From a virus: a stretch of 20,006 bases of DNA. Shown in pieces: positions 9,401 to 17,683 of this stretch. The stretch's first letter is position 1; each line of letters begins with the position of its first letter. The notes beneath the pieces were generated by a model. The model was not told the origin of the DNA, made no database searches, and was given only the letters and a program-made list of their open reading frames with translations. A program made the translations under genes and the position numbers. The stretch is taken from positions 1 to 20,006 of IMG/VR virus record IMGVR_UViG_3300037808_000478, one strand, 5' to 3'.

Positions 9401-12077
9401 AAATTGGGAAGCTGACTATAGTTATTATCTCCCAAGAGTAGATACAGTTTATTTAAGTAGAGAAAGAAAGTTCGGTTCTAATAAAGGAACACCTTCTTTG
9501 AAAACAATACCCCCTTCAAGACTTGATGGGACAATGAATCTCTATACTATTTACATTCCTGCTTTTACTTTTAAAGCAAGTGATGTAACTACACAATATA
9601 TAGAAAACAAAAGATACACGATGAGGGACATTGGTAAGTTGGAAAAACGAATTGCTAATGTAGAGTATTACACTTCTTTATCATTGTTAGAAAAAGATGC
9701 TGAGTCATTGGTAATTAAAGATACTGCTGGTTTGGATAGATTTAAAAATGGATTTTTGGTAGATGGTTTTAATGGTCATAGTGTTGGAAATGTTCTGAGT
9801 CCAGATTATAAATGTGCTATTGATTTTGATGAAAAGATTTTACGTCCAAGCTTCAACTCCGAGATTACTGATGTTTATTATGATTCAACCGAATCTGTTG
9901 GAGTACAAAAAACTGGTGATTGTATTACATTGCCATATACTACAACTCCACTAGTTAACCAGACTATTGCAAGTAAAGCAATTAATGTAAATCCATTTGC
10001 AGTATTAGCTTGGGTTGGTAATATTGATTTAACACCTCCAAGTGATAACTGGATTGACACCACAACAAATCCAGAGGTAGTTGTAAATCTTCAAGGTGAA
10101 AATGATGCTTGGGAAAGTTTAGTTGGTTTATCATTTGGAACACAATTTAATGATTGGCAAACTATAGGAACAGGAAGGGAAAGAGTTTTAGCTACTAATA
10201 CAAGTACAGATAGAAGGGCAGCATTTCCTTTTATTAGAAGAAGAACTTCACAGACAGTTGAAGCTCAGGTAACACAGACAAGAACTGGTATCAGGAATGA
10301 GATTACTGGTGTTGATACTGTAAGGAATAGTATTGGTGATAGGATTGTTGATGTTTCTGTTGTTCCTTTCATTCGCTCTAGGGATTTGATTGTTAATGTA
10401 AAGGGAATGAAACCAAATACAAGAGTGTATGCATTCTTTGATAGTGAAGATGTTTCAGCATTCTGTACGCCTTCAGGTGGTTCATTGGGTGATGCAATAT
10501 ATACGGATGATGGTGGTTCTATTTCTGATTTAAAATACAATATTCCAAATTCAGATACACTTAGATTTAGAACTGGCGAAAGACAATTTCTTTTAGTTGA
10601 TAATATTCAGGGTGATTTAATCTCAGCTTCAACATATGCTGAAGTAATTTATGCAGCACAGGGATTACTTCAGACAAAAGAAAATGTTGTAGTATCATCA
10701 AGAGTTCCAAGAGTTCAGTCATTTGGACAAGGTAGTGCTACTGAATTTAGAACTACAACTAATACATTCAACCGCGTTAATGTTGGTGGTTGGTTTGATC
10801 CATTGGCTGAAACATTTCTGGTTGATGAAGCATTATATCCAGATGGAATTTTCCTTTCAGATATTGATTTGTTTTTCAAATCAAAAGACGATGATGGACT
10901 ACCAGTAACAGTTAATATCAGAGACACCTTGAATGGTTATCCTGCTAGAGTAGTATTACCATTTTCAGATGTTTCTAAGTTTCCTGCTGATGTTAATGTA
11001 AGTGAAGATGCAAGTGTTGCAACTAAGTTTACTTTCCCTTCATTGGTTTATTTACAGCCCGGCGAGTATGCAATTGTTGTATTGAGTAATAGTTTGAAGT
11101 ATGAAGCATATATTTCTGAGATGGGTGAAAATATTATTGGGACAAATAGAAAGATTTCTGAACAACCTTATGCTGGTGTATTCTTTAAATCACAGAACGC
11201 ATCAACATGGAGTCCAGACCAAAATCAAGATTTAACATTTGTATTAAATTATGCTGAGTTTACAATAGATAATAGTTCAGCAGCTGCTATATTTAAAGAT
11301 GGTGTTGTTGGTAGTGAGTTCCCATCTAGTACAAAATATAAAGCAGATATTGTTCAGCTAGTTCCTCAAGAAGTTAGGATAAACAATACAGGTGTATTTT
11401 GGAGTATAAAAATGACTAGTGAGGATGGAGCTAGTCCTCCAGTAAAAACTCTTGATACAGATTTTGAACCTGTTATTCAGAATACTAATTTTCAACTTGC
11501 TTCTCAAAAAGTAATATCAGGAAAAGAAACAACAACATCAGAAGGAACATATATTTCTAAAGCACAACTTGTATCTACTAGTAAGTTTATTAGTCCAGTA
11601 ATTGATACTGCTAGAAATAGTGTTATTACTATTGAGAATGTTATTAACAATCTCACAACCAATGAAGAAAATACTGCAGGGGGTGACTCGACAGCAAGAT
11701 ATCTTACTCGCCGTGTTAATCTTAAAGACGGATTTGATGCAACAGACATCCAAGTTTTTATGACTGCTAATAGACAAGCTGGATCAAAAATATCTGTTTA
11801 TTATAAAGTATTATCACAATTTGATAATGATACATTTGACAACAGGCCTTGGACTTTAATGAATGAATCGACAAATACTAATGCTGTTTCTGCTTCAGAC
11901 GAATTGGGCGAATATTTGGAACTTGAATTTTCACCAGTTGGGGCAAATGCTAATTATGTATCTAATGGTGTTACTTATGATAGTTTTAAAACATATGCAA
12001 TTAAAATTGTTATGACTTCACCAAATACAACTAAAGTTCCTTTGATAAAAGATTTGAGGGCCATTGCGTTAGCATAA
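6426..12077 (+). CDS. Giant virion structural protein, DUF4815-like N-terminus
   Basis: The product is 1,883 residues. Its N-terminus ([20 protein letters not shown], then [20 protein letters not shown]) has the pattern of the DUF4815 phage structural family: a P-x-QARELTxxQ motif followed by a beta-rich [11 protein letters not shown] segment. Residues about 148-323 hold four [15 protein letters not shown] repeats. [16 protein letters not shown] module lies near residue 825. Near residue 1460 is [13 protein letters not shown], then [10 protein letters not shown] and [11 protein letters not shown], which recur in large phage tail proteins. There is no signal peptide or membrane segment. The gene occupies the slot after gene 8 where T4 has genes 9-12. 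I infer a peripheral baseplate or fibre-attachment role, in place of recognisable gp9/gp10/gp11. Enzyme activity is not evident. Confidence 0.8.
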   Translation: MSNNITINTNQNPYFDDFDDNDNFHQVLYKPSLPVQARELTTQQSILRDQIKKFGDHVFRNGSKVTGADLVLNLDYEYVKLKPQYNGVNIDVSGFKDKTINGAQSGTKALVLGVVSADSTTGDPDTVFVKYITGGSVTDKVQGINVTTGGNSYITAPTVSITGGGGVGAEATAMISGGSVIAINVTNKGSGYTSAPTVNFSGGDGVGAAATATISTAAAFLSGERLCSTDLSISANVVDGTPTNLQTINVSTGGAGYTSAPAVTISAPPVGGTQATATSTIFNGIVTLITINNQGAGYTSAPTVTVGAAPAGGVTATVEAILATSTGKGSSVSIDEGVFYVNGNFVKTAKQTVILDKYFNDPSYKIGISVSETVVESGDDSTLLDNAQGSSNFAAPGADRLKLAVNLSKLTLASTDDTDFYELLRINKGIKEKDIAVPVYSTLEKTFARRTFDESGSYTVRSFNIQLKDDPEDDTKFIVRLDPGKAFVEGFEYETLISIDLKIDKARSTVNISGFDRKMQYGNYVITKEYNGLFDITSQQEVDLHNVVHGSLLLTNSTTYENTKIGTAKVRNIDYVSGTGVNLLTNVYLYDIKMTSSTFASVESIIVPESPLSGPISITAKANIDDSGKVGGTAGGDTKLFETSDNTLVFKLPQDTINTIRDKDGNVDTQYTIKRVFKSVQFDGTGSASITSSGSSEKFSGTGELSLSNKREDYLITDASGAIVSLDSGTAIVSSPARQTITFTTGGPTNFIGNIIATLNIDNKQEKVKSKVSNHVKSFATPNTTNLSSDDLAISDIWEINGIYDSGDINTAATLPTLTVGNTGDTLTVGETITGLTSGAKGTVIEGAGGSTSVTYVPTSGTFVAENVTGASSGFTKVVSSVAAGDTDISSRYELDNGQRDSFYDHGSIKLKAGETAPTGQIKVVFDYFSHSGVGYLSVDSYTSAVGFNNIPKYKSPVTGEELELRDCVDFRPRRNNNSDTIGNIELPVPNSNWEADYSYYLPRVDTVYLSRERKFGSNKGTPSLKTIPPSRLDGTMNLYTIYIPAFTFKASDVTTQYIENKRYTMRDIGKLEKRIANVEYYTSLSLLEKDAESLVIKDTAGLDRFKNGFLVDGFNGHSVGNVLSPDYKCAIDFDEKILRPSFNSEITDVYYDSTESVGVQKTGDCITLPYTTTPLVNQTIASKAINVNPFAVLAWVGNIDLTPPSDNWIDTTTNPEVVVNLQGENDAWESLVGLSFGTQFNDWQTIGTGRERVLATNTSTDRRAAFPFIRRRTSQTVEAQVTQTRTGIRNEITGVDTVRNSIGDRIVDVSVVPFIRSRDLIVNVKGMKPNTRVYAFFDSEDVSAFCTPSGGSLGDAIYTDDGGSISDLKYNIPNSDTLRFRTGERQFLLVDNIQGDLISASTYAEVIYAAQGLLQTKENVVVSSRVPRVQSFGQGSATEFRTTTNTFNRVNVGGWFDPLAETFLVDEALYPDGIFLSDIDLFFKSKDDDGLPVTVNIRDTLNGYPARVVLPFSDVSKFPADVNVSEDASVATKFTFPSLVYLQPGEYAIVVLSNSLKYEAYISEMGENIIGTNRKISEQPYAGVFFKSQNASTWSPDQNQDLTFVLNYAEFTIDNSSAAAIFKDGVVGSEFPSSTKYKADIVQLVPQEVRINNTGVFWSIKMTSEDGASPPVKTLDTDFEPVIQNTNFQLASQKVISGKETTTSEGTYISKAQLVSTSKFISPVIDTARNSVITIENVINNLTTNEENTAGGDSTARYLTRRVNLKDGFDATDIQVFMTANRQAGSKISVYYKVLSQFDNDTFDNRPWTLMNESTNTNAVSASDELGEYLELEFSPVGANANYVSNGVTYDSFKTYAIKIVMTSPNTTKVPLIKDLRAIALA

Positions 12078-12079
12078 TT

Positions 12080-12286
12080 ATGAAAACAGTAAAAGTAGAA
12101 GAAACACAATATGTCCGTGATGTTAATTCTAAAGCAATTCTTAATACAAATTTGAAAGCTTTAGAAAACTATAAAATAGAAAAGAAAAGAAAACAAGCCG
12201 AAATAGATGATATAAATAATATGAAACAGGAAATTTCTGAAATTAAAGAAATACTCCAACAATTATTAGGAAAACAAAATGGCTAA
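12080..12286 (+). CDS. Small coiled-coil protein, unknown
   Basis: This 68-residue protein begins two bases after the preceding stop and overlaps the start of the next fibre gene by eight bases, so it is almost certainly co-translated with both. Residues about 28-63 form a heptad-like, charged helix (KIEKKRKQAEIDDINNMKQE, then ISEIKEILQQLL), consistent with a coiled coil. The N-terminus contains QYVRDVNSKAILNTN. Its place between a baseplate-linked protein and a fibre gene suggests a virion or assembly role, but this is inference. I cannot name the family. Confidence 0.75.
   Translation: MKTVKVEETQYVRDVNSKAILNTNLKALENYKIEKKRKQAEIDDINNMKQEISEIKEILQQLLGKQNG
12211..12218 (+). promoter_or_regulatory. 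Possible internal late promoter for the first fibre gene
   Basis: TATAAATA lies inside the coiled-coil gene, 60 bases upstream of the fibre start at 12279. The match is exact, but AT-rich coding DNA yields such octamers by chance, so support is weak. Confidence 0.25.
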
Positions 12287-13664
12287 ACTAGTACAGAGGC
12301 GTAGAGGTACAACAGCAGAACATACAATCTTTACTGGTGCTGAAGGTGAGTTAACGCACGATACTGATAAAGAAACCATCGTGATACATGATGGTACTAC
12401 AGTAGGAGGATTTCCTTTAGCTAGAGAAGATTTAGATAATGTTAATTTGTTAAATAGAATAAGTGTAGCGGAACTTGCTACATCTGATGGTGGTGCTGGA
12501 CAAGTACTGCAAACTGATGGAAGTGGGAATCTTTCTTTTGTAGATTTTGATGTTGCTGGTTCTTCTGTTGGTGGTGATTTAACTGGTACTGTATCTAATG
12601 CACAGATAGGTGTTAATAAGGTAGGTATTGCAGAACTTGATGTTACTGATGGTCTTGATGGTCAGCTCCTTACAACAAATGGAAGTGGTGTATTATCTTT
12701 TGAAAGTCCTTCTTCTATTGCCCTTGGCGGTGATTTATCAGGGACAACTTCTAATGCACAAATACTTGCAGGTGCAGTTGAAACAGCTGAGTTAGCAACA
12801 GATGCTGTTACTACGATAAAAATTACAAATGCAAATGTAACTTCTGATAAATTATCAGCGGATTCTGTAACGACATCTAAAATTGCTGATGCAAGTGTAA
12901 CAACAACAAAAATTGCTGATTCAAATATAACAGTTTCAAAGATGGCTACAGGATCAGTTAGAAGTGTTAATATAATTGATAATAATATTTTAACTCAACA
13001 TATTGCTGATGCACAAGTAACGAAATTAAAAATTGCTGATAATTCAGTTGATGTTGCTAAGTTAGATGCGACAGATGGTAACAGTGGTGATATACTTTCT
13101 ACTAATGGTTCTGGTGTTCTTTCTTTTATACCACAGCTTACATCATTAGCAGTTGGTGGTGGTATTTTAACTGGTACTACTGATAATGCAGGGGTAGCAA
13201 ATAGTTCAATATTAAATGCTATGCTTGCAACAGGAATTGATGCCAGTAAATTAACAGGTGCTATTTCAGGTAGTGTAACGGGTCTTGGTGGAGAAAATTT
13301 TACTTCTTCATTTACTCTTAATGTTAGTGCTACCACTACGAGTGTAACTAATTGTCCATTTGAACCATCACTTGTTCTTTTTGGAGCGCTGGGTGTAGGT
13401 TCTAATAGTGATAGTGGCTCTATTGGTGGTGGTAGACTCGCTTCTCAAGCTTGTTTTAATTCACAAGCATCTCAGGATGGCGGTGGAGAGTTAGATGTTG
13501 TATTTGTTTTGAAGCGGTTTAATAGTGGGACTAGTTTATTTGATTATATATCATATTCACTTACTGCTTTTTTATCAAATGGTTTTACTTTGCAGAGGGA
13601 CGATCTGACAACTACTAGTGGATTTACTAATAATCAGCCTGTTCAATACATGGCATGGAGTTAG
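12279..13664 (+). CDS. Tail fibre with Mtd-type N-terminus and decapeptide-repeat shaft
   Basis: Residues 1-50 (MAKLVQRRRGTTAEHTIFTG, EGELTHDTDKETIVIHDGTT, GGFPLARED) match the N-terminal domain of major tropism determinant-like fibres, a trimerising virion-attachment module. Three longer repeats of pattern DGxxGQxLxTNGSGxLSF...GGxLxGT follow. Between residues 171 and 260 lie nine consecutive ten-residue units such as KIADASVTTT. The last ~120 residues (from FTSSFTLNVS) form a distinct, repeat-free tip, probably the receptor-binding part. There are no catalytic motifs. The protein is paralogous to the one at 14014-15153. It is followed by a small accessory gene whose true start lies just after its stop. 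Confidence 0.88.
   Translation: MAKLVQRRRGTTAEHTIFTGAEGELTHDTDKETIVIHDGTTVGGFPLAREDLDNVNLLNRISVAELATSDGGAGQVLQTDGSGNLSFVDFDVAGSSVGGDLTGTVSNAQIGVNKVGIAELDVTDGLDGQLLTTNGSGVLSFESPSSIALGGDLSGTTSNAQILAGAVETAELATDAVTTIKITNANVTSDKLSADSVTTSKIADASVTTTKIADSNITVSKMATGSVRSVNIIDNNILTQHIADAQVTKLKIADNSVDVAKLDATDGNSGDILSTNGSGVLSFIPQLTSLAVGGGILTGTTDNAGVANSSILNAMLATGIDASKLTGAISGSVTGLGGENFTSSFTLNVSATTTSVTNCPFEPSLVLFGALGVGSNSDSGSIGGGRLASQACFNSQASQDGGGELDVVFVLKRFNSGTSLFDYISYSLTAFLSNGFTLQRDDLTTTSGFTNNQPVQYMAWS
12789..13058 (+). repeat. Nine tandem 30-bp units (decapeptide repeat array)
   Basis: The same ten-residue periodicity as in the second fibre, here starting ELATDAVTTI and ending KIADNSVDVA without any break in phase. 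Nucleotide identity between units is moderate, so the array is old or under protein-level selection. Confidence 0.85.
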
Positions 13665-13672
13665 GAGATAAT

Positions 13673-14002
13673 ATGAAATATATATGCGTAGTAAAATCTA
13701 CAGGAGAATTTTTAGAAGAACAAACTGGTTGTGTACCTGGCACAATGATTCAGAATTCAGTTAATGGTGGATATGATGCAGCTGATCTTGAAGAAAAAGA
13801 AGTAACGAATGAAGAATTTGTACAAATGTTAAATGATATATATGAAGCATCATTAACATATCAAGACCGCAGAAGAGTAGAATATCCTTCTATTGATGAG
13901 GTAACAGTAGCACTAGCAGAGAAAGAAGAAGGCGACTCTACAATGTGGGATGAGGTAACTGCTAAAAGACAAGCTGTAAAATTAAAATATCCTAAATCAT
14001 AA
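13673..14002 (+). CDS. Fibre-associated small protein, likely chaperone/accessory (module copy 1)
   Basis: I place the start at ATG 13673, not at the in-frame ATG 13655 inside the fibre gene, because TAGGAG (13663-13668) sits five bases before it. The protein then begins MKYICVVKSTGEFLEEQTG and has 109 residues. The C-terminal 38 residues (YPSIDEV... MWDEVTAKRQAVKLKYPKS) line up with the C-termini of the proteins at 15719-16123 and 18177-18566, although the QLDM core is here EVTVAL. Each of these genes lies in the fibre region, twice directly behind a fibre or adhesin gene, which suggests a tail-fibre assembly helper or a minor fibre component. The N-terminal half is unrelated to the other two. 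Function is inferred from position only. Confidence 0.75.
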   Translation: MKYICVVKSTGEFLEEQTGCVPGTMIQNSVNGGYDAADLEEKEVTNEEFVQMLNDIYEASLTYQDRRRVEYPSIDEVTVALAEKEEGDSTMWDEVTAKRQAVKLKYPKS

Positions 14003-14013
14003 GGTTATAGAAA

Positions 14014-15153
14014 ATGGCAAAAATTGTAAGAAGACGAAGAGGGAGTACAACTGACCACGATGTTTTTACTGGTGATGAGGGTGAGATTACTGTTGACATT
14101 ACTGAAAAAACTCTAAGAGTGCATGACGGTTCAACTGTTTCTGGTATTCCACTTGCTAGAAAAGATATGGGTAATGTTTCCAATGCAGTTGGTATAACAC
14201 AACTTACTGTAAGTGATGGTACGCCGAATCAATTGTTATCTACAGACGGTAGTGGTAATCTACAGTTTAGTAATGCACCAGATGTTTCAGGTGCTTCGGT
14301 AGGTGGTGATATAAGTGGCACTATTGGTAATACACAGATTGTTGCTAACGCTGTCGGAACTCCAGAACTTGCTGATAATGCAGTAGTGTCTGCTAAGATT
14401 GGTACTGGAGAAGTACAACAAACAAATCTTGCTGCTAATTCTGTTGGTACTGCACAGATACAACTTAATGCTGTTACTGTTAATGAATTAGGCCAACAGT
14501 CAGTACAAGAAGCAAAAATACAAACGGGTGCTGTTACTAATACTAAAATAGCAGATAATTCTGTAACAACTGTAAAAGTTCTTGATGCAAATGTAACTGC
14601 TGATAAACTAGCAACAGATGCTGTTACAACTGTAAAAATTCTTGACGGAAATGTAACCGAACCTAAAATAGCAGACAATGCTGTAACAACAAATAAAATT
14701 GCTGACGGAAACGTAACTGTTGATAAATTAGCTAGTTCTGGTGTTTTGCCAGCATTGGATGGTAGCAATTTGTTAGGTATTGAAGGTGTTCCTTCTGGAA
14801 TTATTGCAATTTGGAGTGGCAGTATAGCAACAATACCTAATGGTTGGGTTATATGTGATGGTACTAATTCTACTCCAGATTTAAGAGATAGATTTGTTAT
14901 TGGTGCTGGTTCAGGACAAGCAGTTGATGCAACAGGTGGTTCTACAAGTACTGGTGCTCATACATTGACTATTGCACAGATGCCTTCACATACTCACTCT
15001 GGACAACAGGCTGGTGGGCCTAGAGCGGACGGTGATAATCAGAAAATTGTTGGTAGTGGAAGTACAACGGGTGCTACTGGTGGTAGTGGTTCACATACTC
15101 ATACTGGCTCATTACCGCCTTATTATGCCTTAGCTTATATTATGAAAACATAA
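14014..15153 (+). CDS. Tail fibre, Mtd-type N-terminus, decapeptide shaft, phage collar C-terminus
   Basis: Residues 1-50 (MAKIVRRRRGSTTDHDVFTG, then EGEITVDITEKTLRVHDGST, SGIPLARKD) are paralogous to the fibre at 12279. A DGxxNQLLSTDGSGNLQF unit follows, then twelve consecutive ten-residue repeats (residues 118-237; e.g. KILDGNVTEP, KIADNAVTTN). From residue 260 there is a phage tail collar domain (PSGIIAIWSGSIATIPNGW, CDG, TPDLRDRFVIGAGSG), ending LPPYYALAYIMKT as in this family. Two HTH motifs (residues 326-328 and 361-363) resemble the HxH metal-binding motifs of T4 gp12 and gp37. The product is most likely a trimeric receptor-binding fibre. The start is supported by AAGG at 14001-14004. 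Confidence 0.9.
   Translation: MAKIVRRRRGSTTDHDVFTGDEGEITVDITEKTLRVHDGSTVSGIPLARKDMGNVSNAVGITQLTVSDGTPNQLLSTDGSGNLQFSNAPDVSGASVGGDISGTIGNTQIVANAVGTPELADNAVVSAKIGTGEVQQTNLAANSVGTAQIQLNAVTVNELGQQSVQEAKIQTGAVTNTKIADNSVTTVKVLDANVTADKLATDAVTTVKILDGNVTEPKIADNAVTTNKIADGNVTVDKLASSGVLPALDGSNLLGIEGVPSGIIAIWSGSIATIPNGWVICDGTNSTPDLRDRFVIGAGSGQAVDATGGSTSTGAHTLTIAQMPSHTHSGQQAGGPRADGDNQKIVGSGSTTGATGGSGSHTHTGSLPPYYALAYIMKT
14365..14724 (+). repeat. Twelve tandem 30-bp units (decapeptide repeat array)
   Basis: In-frame units of exactly 30 bp encode ten-residue repeats of pattern K-[IVL]-x-D-x-[NAS]-V-T-x-x. The last six (14545-14724) are the most regular; the first six are degenerate. The array probably forms the fibre shaft. 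Confidence 0.85.
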
Positions 15154-15170
15154 AATATAAAGGAGAGTGA

Positions 15171-15722
15171 ATGATTACTGAGAAGGATTTACTTAATGAT
15201 AAGATAACAACCATACATAATTTTTTAACCCCAAAAGAAGCAATTGATTTTTGGTATTTAACTAATGAATGTACATGGAATTATGGCAGAGTATCCAATA
15301 CATTCTCTAGTCAGAAACAAAAGAGAATGACTTATAATTTTGATCCTGACTATTTTATACAAACAGATTTATGGAAAAGATGTGATAAGTTATTTACAGA
15401 TGATATATCTTTGAGTCATGCCTATATAAATTATTCAGATCATGCAACTGTAAATCTTCCACATTCAGACGGTAAAGATAATGGCCCTACTATATTATTA
15501 TGTTTGAATCAAGAATGGAAAAGAGATTGGGGTGGATACACAGTAATGTTTAAAAATATGAATAGTAATGATATTGTTCATGCTGTTTCACCAGAACCGG
15601 GCAAAGCAACTATTTTTAGGGGTTCTATGTGGCATTCAGGTACTCCTGTAGCACATTATGCTGATTATCCCAGATTTATGTTAACTATACATTGTTTTAT
15701 AGAAAAGGAAATTAATAAATGA
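15171..15722 (+). CDS. 2-oxoglutarate/Fe(II)-dependent oxygenase
   Basis: This 183-residue protein has the complete metal and co-substrate signature of the double-stranded beta-helix oxygenases. The iron ligands are H98-x-D100 (in NLPHSDGK) and H155 (in MWHSGTPV), with R168 (YPRFMLTIH) placed 13 residues after the distal His to bind 2-oxoglutarate. W/G-rich strands lie between (DWGGYTVMF). Length is normal for a stand-alone phage enzyme. AAAGGAG (15159-15165) gives a strong start, and the stop overlaps the next start as ATGA. The enzyme would couple oxidation of 2-oxoglutarate to hydroxylation of an unknown substrate. Its place among fibre genes suggests a virion protein or a cell-surface sugar or lipid as target, but this is inference. 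Confidence 0.88.
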   Translation: MITEKDLLNDKITTIHNFLTPKEAIDFWYLTNECTWNYGRVSNTFSSQKQKRMTYNFDPDYFIQTDLWKRCDKLFTDDISLSHAYINYSDHATVNLPHSDGKDNGPTILLCLNQEWKRDWGGYTVMFKNMNSNDIVHAVSPEPGKATIFRGSMWHSGTPVAHYADYPRFMLTIHCFIEKEINK

Positions 15723-16123
15723 CTACATTAACTATTATACCAATAGATAAAACCATTATTGTGGATGGTGAACTATTAGTATTTGAATTTGATATTGATG
15801 AAGATATTCATGCAATGCAATGGAATGGTAGTACTGGACATATAGAATATAAGTCTGGTAAAGAAAATAAAATTATAAATGATATTAGTGATTATCAATC
15901 ATATATAAATTTACATGGTGAAGAAAAAGTAAAACAAGAACAAGTAAGGTTAAAAGCTGAACAGGATGAACTTGAAAAAACTCCTTTGTATATTAGAGAA
16001 AGAACAGCTGAATATGGTTCATTAGGAGAACAGTTAGATATGATTTATTGGGATAAAAAAAATGAAACTGCTGTTTGGGAAACTCATATCGATACTGTAA
16101 AAAATAAATATACTAAATCATAA
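15719..16123 (+). CDS. Fibre-associated accessory protein (QLDM module copy 2)
   Basis: This 134-residue protein overlaps the oxygenase stop by four bases (ATGA), so it is translationally coupled to the enzyme. The N-terminal half has the pattern IPIDKTIIVDGE, then IHAMQWNGSTGHIEYKSG, a small beta-domain common beside phage tail-fibre genes. The middle is a charged helix, about residues 65-90. The C-terminus EYGSLGEQLDMIYWDK, then VWETHIDTVKNKYTKS, is the shared module also seen at 13673-14002 and 18177-18566. A role in fibre folding or attachment is plausible from context; no catalytic motif is visible. Confidence 0.78.
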   Translation: MTTLTIIPIDKTIIVDGELLVFEFDIDEDIHAMQWNGSTGHIEYKSGKENKIINDISDYQSYINLHGEEKVKQEQVRLKAEQDELEKTPLYIRERTAEYGSLGEQLDMIYWDKKNETAVWETHIDTVKNKYTKS

Positions 16124-16138
16124 TCAAGGAATAATAAA

Positions 16139-16966
16139 ATGGCAATAGTAAGTGTAAATTTAGTAGACACTTTTGATGAGTGGAGAGTAAAAACTAATAC
16201 ACTTGGTAATGAAACAGGTGATTTAACAAGTTTATCTACTACAAATAAATCAAGTATCGTTGCAGCTATCAACGAAGTAAATACTAATGCAGATTTAAGT
16301 TTAAAAAATATTGTTGAAGATACTTCACCACAACTCGGCGGAGACTTGGATTTAAATGGTAGTGATATTACCAACAGTAATGGAACATCTGGTATTGATA
16401 TAAATGGTAATATTGTTACTACTGGTGAAGTCTCTGGGTCACAATTTAATGGTGTCATTGAAGTTTATAGTGACAATTCTCCGATTCTCGGCGGTGATTT
16501 AAATTTAAGTAAATTTGACGGTGTTACACTTTTAAGTTCATATGATATAGTAGGTACAGGTAATATAAATATTACGGGTGACATTACTGCTACTGGTGCT
16601 GTTGCTGGTGCTACACTATCTGGAGCTTGGTCTGGTAATTTGAATGGTGACTTGGGATTAAACTCAAATAACATCACAGGTACAGGTAATATAAATATAA
16701 CAGGTAGTCTTACAGCAACCAGTATTGCAGGGACAGTTGTTGGTGTAACACAATCACCTAGTGATAACTCGACCAAACTAGCAACAACAGCATATGTTGA
16801 TGCACAAGTAGAAACAGAGAATACGTTAGACGAGATGAATGATACAAATCTAAATACTCCATCTGATGGCCAGACATTAACATACGATGCAGCTTCTCAG
16901 AAATGGATTAACAATACTCCTCCTAGTGCTGGTATTTCATTAGCATTAGCAATTGCTGTTGGTTAA
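16139..16966 (+). CDS. Fibre-like structural protein with NINITG repeats
   Basis: This 275-residue protein has a helical N-terminus (residues 1-50, ending in SIVAAINEVNT) followed by imperfect repeats of the pattern P-x-LGGDL-x-L-(N/S)...DI. Two segments contain the identical VGTGNINITG/TGTGNINITG theme (around 16555 and 16680). Near residue 205 it carries SPSDNSTKLATTAYVDAQV, a short module found before tips of many phage fibres, then NTPSDGQTLTYDAASQKWIN and a short C-terminus. This is a typical trimeric fibre-shaft composition. There is no separate receptor-binding tip after the TTAYVD module, so it may be a shaft or adapter, or its tip may have been lost. AAGGA lies ahead of the ATG. Confidence 0.8.
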   Translation: MAIVSVNLVDTFDEWRVKTNTLGNETGDLTSLSTTNKSSIVAAINEVNTNADLSLKNIVEDTSPQLGGDLDLNGSDITNSNGTSGIDINGNIVTTGEVSGSQFNGVIEVYSDNSPILGGDLNLSKFDGVTLLSSYDIVGTGNINITGDITATGAVAGATLSGAWSGNLNGDLGLNSNNITGTGNINITGSLTATSIAGTVVGVTQSPSDNSTKLATTAYVDAQVETENTLDEMNDTNLNTPSDGQTLTYDAASQKWINNTPPSAGISLALAIAVG

Positions 16967-16977
16967 TAAAAATATTT

Positions 16978-16985
16978 TATAAATA
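16978..16985 (+). promoter_or_regulatory. Candidate late promoter, upstream copy
   Basis: TATAAATA lies 11 bases after the 16139 gene's stop, in the 141-base gap before the 17108 gene. It is 122 bases upstream of that ATG, so it is less well placed than the second copy. Confidence 0.5.
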
Positions 16986-17030
16986 AAAGAAAAAAGATTG
17001 TTTTACAATGATTTTTGAGTGAATGGTTAT

Positions 17031-17038
17031 TATAAATA
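17031..17038 (+). promoter_or_regulatory. Candidate late promoter before the 17108 gene
   Basis: A second exact TATAAATA lies in the same gap, 69 bases upstream of the ATG. The 70 bases between hold a leader with AAAGGA at 17095-17100 and no other gene. Confidence 0.6.
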
Positions 17039-17107
17039 TTGGTATGAGTTCAGTAAAACTCCGAAACACTACCATCAAAAAAACACACTACAATAAAGGA
17101 AAAAACA

Positions 17108-17434
17108 ATGGCTACTAACACGTTTAAAAATGCAAAACAAATTGGTGTAACCACTCGTACAGATGTTTATACAACTCCTGTTGGTAAAGATAGTATTATT
17201 CTTGAATTGGATATTTCTAATACTGTAAGTTCTAGTGTTACTACATCTGTAGAAATGTTTGACTCAACTGATTCATCATATGCATATATTGTTAAAGATG
17301 CTCCAATCCTAGTTGGGTCATCATTACAGGTCATTTCAGGACAAAAAGTTATCCTTGAAAGTGGTGATAAGGTTAGTGTAACATCTTCAGCGGCTGTTGA
17401 TGTTGTTTGTTCAATCCTCGAAGATGTTAACTAA
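17108..17434 (+). CDS. Small all-beta structural protein, unknown
   Basis: This 108-residue protein has its own late promoter candidates and a good RBS (AAAGGA, seven bases before ATG). The sequence alternates hydrophobic and polar residues throughout (e.g. DSIILELDIS, SLQVISGQKVILESGDKVSV), with no Cys-rich, catalytic or membrane features, so an all-beta sandwich fold is likely. Its independent promoter suggests it is needed in larger amounts than the neighbouring fibres, as for a decoration or fibre-collar protein. That is inference; I cannot name a family with confidence. Confidence 0.75.
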   Translation: MATNTFKNAKQIGVTTRTDVYTTPVGKDSIILELDISNTVSSSVTTSVEMFDSTDSSYAYIVKDAPILVGSSLQVISGQKVILESGDKVSVTSSAAVDVVCSILEDVN

Positions 17435-17452
17435 TAATTGACGATAACAAAT

Positions 17453-17683
17453 AATAAACCAATTAATTAATAAGGATAAATAAATGGCTTATATAGGAAG
17501 ACAATTTCAAGATGCGGTGCCAGCTGATGGCACGGTTACGAAAGCTAAAGTATCATCCGGTGACTTTGTAACAGACTTTACTGATACAGTTATCACAGCC
17601 TCAGATGAGATTATATTTGCTGACGCTACCGATACACAGGCTGAGAAAAAAGATACTGTTCAAGGTATTTTGGATTTGGTTCC
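17453..17683 (+). repeat. Direct repeat copy A: leader plus adhesin N-terminus
   Basis: From AATAAACCAATTAATTAA through the RBS and the first ~66 codons, this copy closely matches 18756-18988. Differences are mostly single bases plus small in-frame or leader indels. Homology stops at the codons for GILDLVP. Confidence 0.9.

Noticed and set aside
13655-13672. ATG at 13655 as start of the accessory gene
   Set aside because: It lies inside the fibre gene without an RBS, whereas ATG 13673 has TAGGAG at the right spacing.
14229-14768. Long minus-strand ORF over the second fibre
   Set aside because: It is the antisense shadow of the regular 30-bp repeats, which keep the complementary frame open; it has no independent RBS or family pattern.
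12279-15153. Diversity-generating retroelement acting on the Mtd-like fibres
   Set aside because: The N-termini are Mtd-type, but no reverse transcriptase gene or template repeat is visible, and the tips do not show a C-type lectin ending with a variable-repeat pattern.
16564-16697. Two TATAAATA boxes (16564-16571 and 16690-16697) as late promoters
   Set aside because: Both lie inside the 16139 gene and encode the repeated Asn-Ile-Asn-Ile of the NINITG motif; no gene starts nearby.
17046-17061. Hairpin GAGTT-CAGTAA-AACTC as a terminator
   Set aside because: The stem is only five base pairs and no T-run follows; it lies in the leader of the 17108 gene after the promoter box.
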